Positions 60,337 to 64,000 of a stretch of DNA of 64,000 bases are shown one piece after another. The notes beneath the pieces were generated by a model. The model ran no database searches. It was not told where the DNA came from and saw only the letters and a program-made list of their open reading frames with translations. Each line of letters starts with the position of its first letter. Position 1 is the stretch's first letter. The stretch spans positions 1 to 64,000 of the forward strand of contig DATKRH010000019.1 in NCBI GenBank assembly GCA_035532295.1. The letters are read 5' to 3'. A program made the position numbers and the translations under genes. Source of the stretch: DASUBV01 sp035532295. Lineage in GTDB: Bacteria; Actinomycetota; Actinomycetes; Streptosporangiales; Streptosporangiaceae.

Positions 60337-62310
60337 ATGGCCATCGAGATTCAGCCCGGGCAGACCCACGAGCCCGGCGGCGGCGCGCCTGCCGCCGCCA
60401 GTCGGCCGGCCCGGCCCTGGTGGCAACGTCCAGCCATCCACACGGCGCTCGCCGGAGCCGTCATCGGCTACCTGCTGGGCCACCTGCTGGGTAACTTCCT
60501 CGGCAGCGGATATCAGCAGCTGGCACTATCGGACTCGAGCGACCTGCCGATCGTCCTCGGGTACCTGCTGGCCATCCTCGGCTGGCTGGTCGGGCTCGGC
60601 GTCTTCAATGACCTGGCGCGGCAGGTCGTCGGCCGGCCCGTGATTGAGTCGAATGGCCACGTCGATGCCCGCGGCGTCGCGCAGTATTTCAGGTACTCCC
60701 TCGACCACAAGGTCGTCGGCATCCAGTACCTCGTCGGCATGATCATCTACTTCTGCACGGCCGGGCTGTTCGCCATGGGGATCCGGACCGAGCTGCTCTC
60801 GCCGGTGCATCACGTCTTCAGCTCCGCGGTCTACGCTGAGATTGTCGGCGAGCACGGCACGATGATGATGATGCTGATGACCTCGGTCATCCTCGGGCCG
60901 TTCGGCAACTACCTGGTGCCGCTCATGATCGGCTCCAAGCGGGTGGCGTTCCCCCGGATCGAGGCGATGTCCTTCTGGCTCACCCCGGCGGCCTTCCTCG
61001 TCCTGCTATCCGGCCTGCTGCTCGGCGGCTTCCCGTTCGGCTGGACCGGGTACGCGCCACTGTCGATTCAGTCGACCTACGGCGCCGATTCCTACGCCAT
61101 CGCCTTCGGCCTCATGGGCCTGTCGATGATCCTGGCCGGATTCAACCTGATCGTTACGATCATCTGCTACCGGGCGCCCGGCATGCGCTGGAGTCGGCTG
61201 CCCATGTTCGTCTGGTCGATGCTGGCCACGTCCTTCCTGATGGTGCTCGCCGCGCCGGTGCTGGTCGGCGGCATGTACATGATCATCACCGACCGGACCG
61301 TCCAGACCGCCTTCTTTACCGACACGCTCGGCGGCAGCAGCTACCTGTACCAGAACCTCTTCTGGTTCTTCGGCCATCCCGAGGTCTACATCCTCGCGCT
61401 GCCGGGCTTCGGCATCGTCTCGGAGATCATCCCGGTGTTCTGCCGCAAGCCGCTGTTCGGCTATAAGGTCGCGGCCGCGGGCATGATGGGCGTCACGCTG
61501 CTCAGTTTCTTCGTCTGGCAGCATCACCTGTTCGACAGCGGCATCAATCCGGACATGCGCCCGCTGTTCATGCTGACCACGGAGCTGATCTCGATCCCCA
61601 CCGGGTTCATCTACCTGGTGGCGATGGGCACCTTCTGGAAGGCCAAGATCCGGCTGACGGTGCCGATGCTGTTCGCGCTCGGCATGTACTTCAACTTCCT
61701 GATCGGCGGCATCTCCGGTGTCTTCCTGTCGGACGTGCCGGCCGACACTACCGAGCACGGCAGCTTCTTCGTGATGGCGCACTTCCACTACACGATCATG
61801 GGCGGCCTGATCTTCGCGCTGATGGCTGGCATCTACTACTGGCTGCCCAAGATGATGGGCGTCAAGCTGAACGAGCGGCTGGGCAAGCTCCAGTTCTGGA
61901 CCATGTTCATCTTCTTCAACGCGACGTTCCTGCCGCTGTTCGCCGTCGGGATGGCCGGCCAGCCCCGCCGGGTGTTCGAGTACGCGCGGAACCTGCAGAC
62001 CATCAACGACTGGGTCTCGATCGCGGCTTTCTGCCTCGGCGGCTCGATCCTGATCTTCGTGATCAACTTCGTCTACTCCACGGTCATCGCGCGGGTGCGC
62101 GAGGAGGGTAACCCCTGGCGGTCCCGCGGGCTGGAGTGGCAGGTTTCCTCGCCGCCGCCGCCGGGCAACTTCGCTCAGGTGCCCGTCGTGCTGTCCGGCC
62201 CGTATGAGTACGGCGATCCCCACGCGGGACCCGTGGCCGACCTCGCACCGCCGCCCGGCGTCCTGGCGGCTAGCGTGGGAGCCACCCAGTCCGCACGAGC
62301 GGAGGCATGA
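60337..62310 (+). CDS. ctaD: Cytochrome c oxidase subunit I, variant with N-terminal extension
   Basis: A 657-residue haem-copper oxidase subunit. About 110 extra N-terminal residues hold two helices before the usual core. Haem and CuB ligands are intact: His173 (VGEHGTMMM), His347-Pro-Glu349-Val-Tyr351, His396-His397 (WQHHLF), and AHFHYTIMGG (His482, His484). By my remembered alignment to A-type enzymes, the D-channel Asp is Arg202 (IGSKRVAFPR), its Asn is Glu209, and the K-channel Lys is Ile425 (PTGFIYL). A GGAGG site precedes the ATG. Confidence 0.94.
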   Translation: MAIEIQPGQTHEPGGGAPAAASRPARPWWQRPAIHTALAGAVIGYLLGHLLGNFLGSGYQQLALSDSSDLPIVLGYLLAILGWLVGLGVFNDLARQVVGRPVIESNGHVDARGVAQYFRYSLDHKVVGIQYLVGMIIYFCTAGLFAMGIRTELLSPVHHVFSSAVYAEIVGEHGTMMMMLMTSVILGPFGNYLVPLMIGSKRVAFPRIEAMSFWLTPAAFLVLLSGLLLGGFPFGWTGYAPLSIQSTYGADSYAIAFGLMGLSMILAGFNLIVTIICYRAPGMRWSRLPMFVWSMLATSFLMVLAAPVLVGGMYMIITDRTVQTAFFTDTLGGSSYLYQNLFWFFGHPEVYILALPGFGIVSEIIPVFCRKPLFGYKVAAAGMMGVTLLSFFVWQHHLFDSGINPDMRPLFMLTTELISIPTGFIYLVAMGTFWKAKIRLTVPMLFALGMYFNFLIGGISGVFLSDVPADTTEHGSFFVMAHFHYTIMGGLIFALMAGIYYWLPKMMGVKLNERLGKLQFWTMFIFFNATFLPLFAVGMAGQPRRVFEYARNLQTINDWVSIAAFCLGGSILIFVINFVYSTVIARVREEGNPWRSRGLEWQVSSPPPPGNFAQVPVVLSGPYEYGDPHAGPVADLAPPPGVLAASVGATQSARAEA

Positions 62311-62981
62311 CGATGGCGGAGACGACCGCGCCAGGGTCGGGCCAGCTGAGCCCGGCGCACGAAGAGGCCGCGTTTTATCACGAGGCGGCGCTTAACGCCG
62401 CCTGGATCGGCTCCCGGCTGGCCATCGGGGCGCTCACGTTCGGGTTCGGCGCCTTCATTTTCTCCTTCTTCTACCTGCAGTCACTGAACTCGCACGGTCT
62501 GTGGTATCCGGTCGGCTTCCACGGTCCGGGGATGGCACTCGGGACGACGATCATGGGCCTGATCGTGGTCAGCGCGGCGGTCCAGACCGTCGGGCTCCAG
62601 CGGATCAAGGCCGCCAGCAGGGGCGCCTGGCTCGGCAGCGCCACCGTGGCCTTGGTCCTCGGGCTGGCCGCGGTGGCGTTGCAGATCTACCAGCTGGTCA
62701 GCCTGTCGTTCTGGCCCGGCGCCAACGGCTTCGCCAGCGTCTTCACCGGGGCGAGCCCGGTGTACCTGGTGGTCGCCCTGTGCGTGCTGATCTGGCTGGA
62801 GACGCTCATCATGCGGTGCCGGGCGATCCCGCCGATCTCCTTTGTCGAGCAGCCGCCGACATTCGCCGAGGCGTTCGCCGTGCAGCGCTTCCAGTCCGCG
62901 CTGAGCGCGTTCACGGTCGTGTGGAACTACCTGGCCGTTGTCGCTGTCGTTATGTGGGTGCTGTACTACCTCGTGCACTAG
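62307..62981 (+). CDS. ctaE: Cytochrome c oxidase subunit III
   Basis: A 224-residue membrane protein with about five to six helices. It has the subunit III features AAWIGSRLAIGALTFGFGAF, YPVGFHGPGMALGTT and a late HxxxG-like stretch, but is shorter than mitochondrial-type subunits. ATG overlaps the ctaD stop. It belongs to the same oxidase operon. Confidence 0.82.
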   Translation: MTMAETTAPGSGQLSPAHEEAAFYHEAALNAAWIGSRLAIGALTFGFGAFIFSFFYLQSLNSHGLWYPVGFHGPGMALGTTIMGLIVVSAAVQTVGLQRIKAASRGAWLGSATVALVLGLAAVALQIYQLVSLSFWPGANGFASVFTGASPVYLVVALCVLIWLETLIMRCRAIPPISFVEQPPTFAEAFAVQRFQSALSAFTVVWNYLAVVAVVMWVLYYLVH

Positions 62982-63056
62982 TGACGACGGACTGACGCGG
63001 CAGGCCGGCTCGCATCGCGGGGCAACCTGCCCCATGACCCGCAGCAGGAGGCAGCG

Positions 63057-63497
63057 GTGCACGCAATAACAGTGGCCACGGGCGTACTCGCCTCGGGCAC
63101 GTCGGATAACTCTGCTCACGGGTTCAACTGGACCTTCGCGTTTCCCATGATCTTGTTCATCGTCGTGGCGACGGTCCTCTACCTGATGTTCACCAGGCCG
63201 CACCGGGTGCCGGGCCATGGTGAGCTGCGCTTCACGCCGGAGGCGGTGACGAAGGATGGCAGCGTGCCCGACTCCGAGACCGCGCGGGCAGCGGCGGTCG
63301 CCTCCGGCTTCAGCACCGCGGCCGGCGGCGGTGCGGCCGAGACGGTCGTCGAGGCCGCTGGGGCCCATCGGGCTGCCGCCACGGATGACGAGTCCGGTAC
63401 GGTGTCACAGGGCCCGGGAGCAGCTGAGGGCCCTGATGCGGACCAGCCACCGACTGCGCAGAAGCCAGCCAGCGATGACCCGGAGGCCAGCGAGTGA
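63057..63497 (+). CDS. Single-helix membrane protein in the oxidase operon
   Basis: A 146-residue protein. One helix (TFAFPMILFIVVATVLYLMF) is followed by a long Ala/Glu/Asp-rich tail. GTG 63057 has a GGAGG site. Its place between subunit III and ctaB suggests a small oxidase-associated subunit. No family recognised. Confidence 0.65.
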   Translation: MHAITVATGVLASGTSDNSAHGFNWTFAFPMILFIVVATVLYLMFTRPHRVPGHGELRFTPEAVTKDGSVPDSETARAAAVASGFSTAAGGGAAETVVEAAGAHRAAATDDESGTVSQGPGAAEGPDADQPPTAQKPASDDPEASE

Positions 63498-64000
63498 CAC
63501 ACGCGACGGGCGCGCTGCCCTCCCGCGAGGCGGGGCACGCGCTGCCCGCTCCTGCCGCTAAGGCGGCGCTGGGGCACGCCCCGGCGGTCGCCGGGGCTGC
63601 TGGCCGCCGCTCGGTGAGCGTCATCGTGCGCTCGCTCTTCCTGCTGACCAAGCCCCGGATCATCGAGCTGCTCCTGGTCACGACGCTGCCCACGATGCTG
63701 CTGGCGGCGCGCGGCCTGCCGTCGGCCCGGCTGATCGCGGTCACGCTGGTCGGCGGGGCGCTGGCGGCCGGCAGCGCCAACACGCTGAACTGCTACATCG
63801 ACCGCGACATCGACGCGCTCATGAAGCGCACCTCGCGCCGCCCCCTGGTCGCCAGGGCCGGGGCGGGCGGCGCCACGGCGATCAAGCCCGGCGAGGCGCT
63901 GGTGTGGGGCATCGTGCTCGGCGCCGCCTCGACGGTCCTGCTCGGGCTGCTGGCCAACTGGATGGCGGCCGCGCTGGCCGATAGCGCGATCTTGTTCTAC
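63494..64000 (+). CDS. ctaB: Protohaem IX farnesyltransferase, cut by window end
   Basis: The first 169 residues of a UbiA-family prenyltransferase that makes haem O. The GTG at 63494 overlaps the previous stop. The motif TLNCYIDRDIDALMKRTSRR with both Asp residues is diagnostic, preceded by LTKPRIIELLLVTTLPTMLL. The frame is open to the last base. Confidence 0.9.
   Translation, partial: MTHATGALPSREAGHALPAPAAKAALGHAPAVAGAAGRRSVSVIVRSLFLLTKPRIIELLLVTTLPTMLLAARGLPSARLIAVTLVGGALAAGSANTLNCYIDRDIDALMKRTSRRPLVARAGAGGATAIKPGEALVWGIVLGAASTVLLGLLANWMAAALADSAILFY

Overview
The window is about 64 kb of very GC-rich DNA and looks like the chromosome of a free-living, probably filamentous actinomycete. 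Support for this comes from the GC level, frequent GTG/TTG starts, a DUF397 protein, DUF3068 and DUF2613-like proteins, a Tat-secreted lipoprotein, an L,D-transpeptidase lipoprotein and an actinobacterial-type cytochrome oxidase cluster. I see no rRNA, tRNA, CRISPR array, phage or intact insertion sequence. I do not assign a genus.

Region 1 (1-15.5 kb) is the most coherent accessory locus. It holds an acyl-CoA dehydrogenase, a DAO-type FAD oxidoreductase with a cupin, an ADP-forming acyl-CoA synthetase, a phytoene-desaturase-like oxidoreductase, a BetI-like TetR regulator, a complete polyamine-type ABC importer (potA convergent with potDBC) and a class III aminotransferase. The same palindromic operator (core ACTGAA-NN-TTCAGT) sits at 1214, 8568 and 15461, with a variant at 13769. 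At the first three it covers the -10 box of a recognisable promoter. I read this as one TetR-controlled regulon for uptake and oxidation of an amine-type compound. A small ORF and an L,D-transpeptidase are interspersed.

Region 2 (15.5-28.7 kb) contains a DUF3054 protein, a PfkB-like protein with degraded signature motifs, a DUF2613-like peptide, a DUF3068 protein, an acyl-CoA ligase, a LysR regulator and an agmatinase-family ureohydrolase. A decay zone (22.6-23.6 kb) follows, with remnants of an MMPL exporter and a LuxR-type regulator plus a perfect long hairpin. Then come an Lrp/AsnC regulator, an APC permease and a secreted DUF1906 protein.

Region 3 (28.9-37.1 kb, minus strand) is a complete potassium-transport operon: small peptide, kdpF, kdpA, kdpB, kdpC, kdpD, kdpE. 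A short kdpE-like fragment lies between kdpC and kdpD.

Region 4 (37.3-53.5 kb) is mixed: a HAD phosphatase, a NarL-type regulator, UDP-GlcNAc 2-epimerase, a class I aminotransferase divergent from a LysR regulator, arginine deiminase, a DapE-like deacylase, an RlmA-like methyltransferase, DUF397, an HtrA-like protease, a membrane protein behind two AGATATATCT palindromes, a polysaccharide deacetylase, and an operon of DegT aminotransferase, sugar epimerase and MGDG-synthase-like glycosyltransferase.

Region 5 (53.5-64 kb) is a respiratory locus. A minus-strand operon (response regulator, histidine kinase, TlpA-like, anchored protein, CtaG, second TlpA-like) is divergent from a plus-strand operon (cupredoxin-like protein, oxidase subunits II, I and III, a small membrane protein, ctaB cut by the window end). 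Subunit I keeps all haem and CuB ligands, but by my remembered alignment it lacks the key residues of both the D and K proton channels. Short tandem repeats of 12-22 bp recur throughout, within genes and between them.
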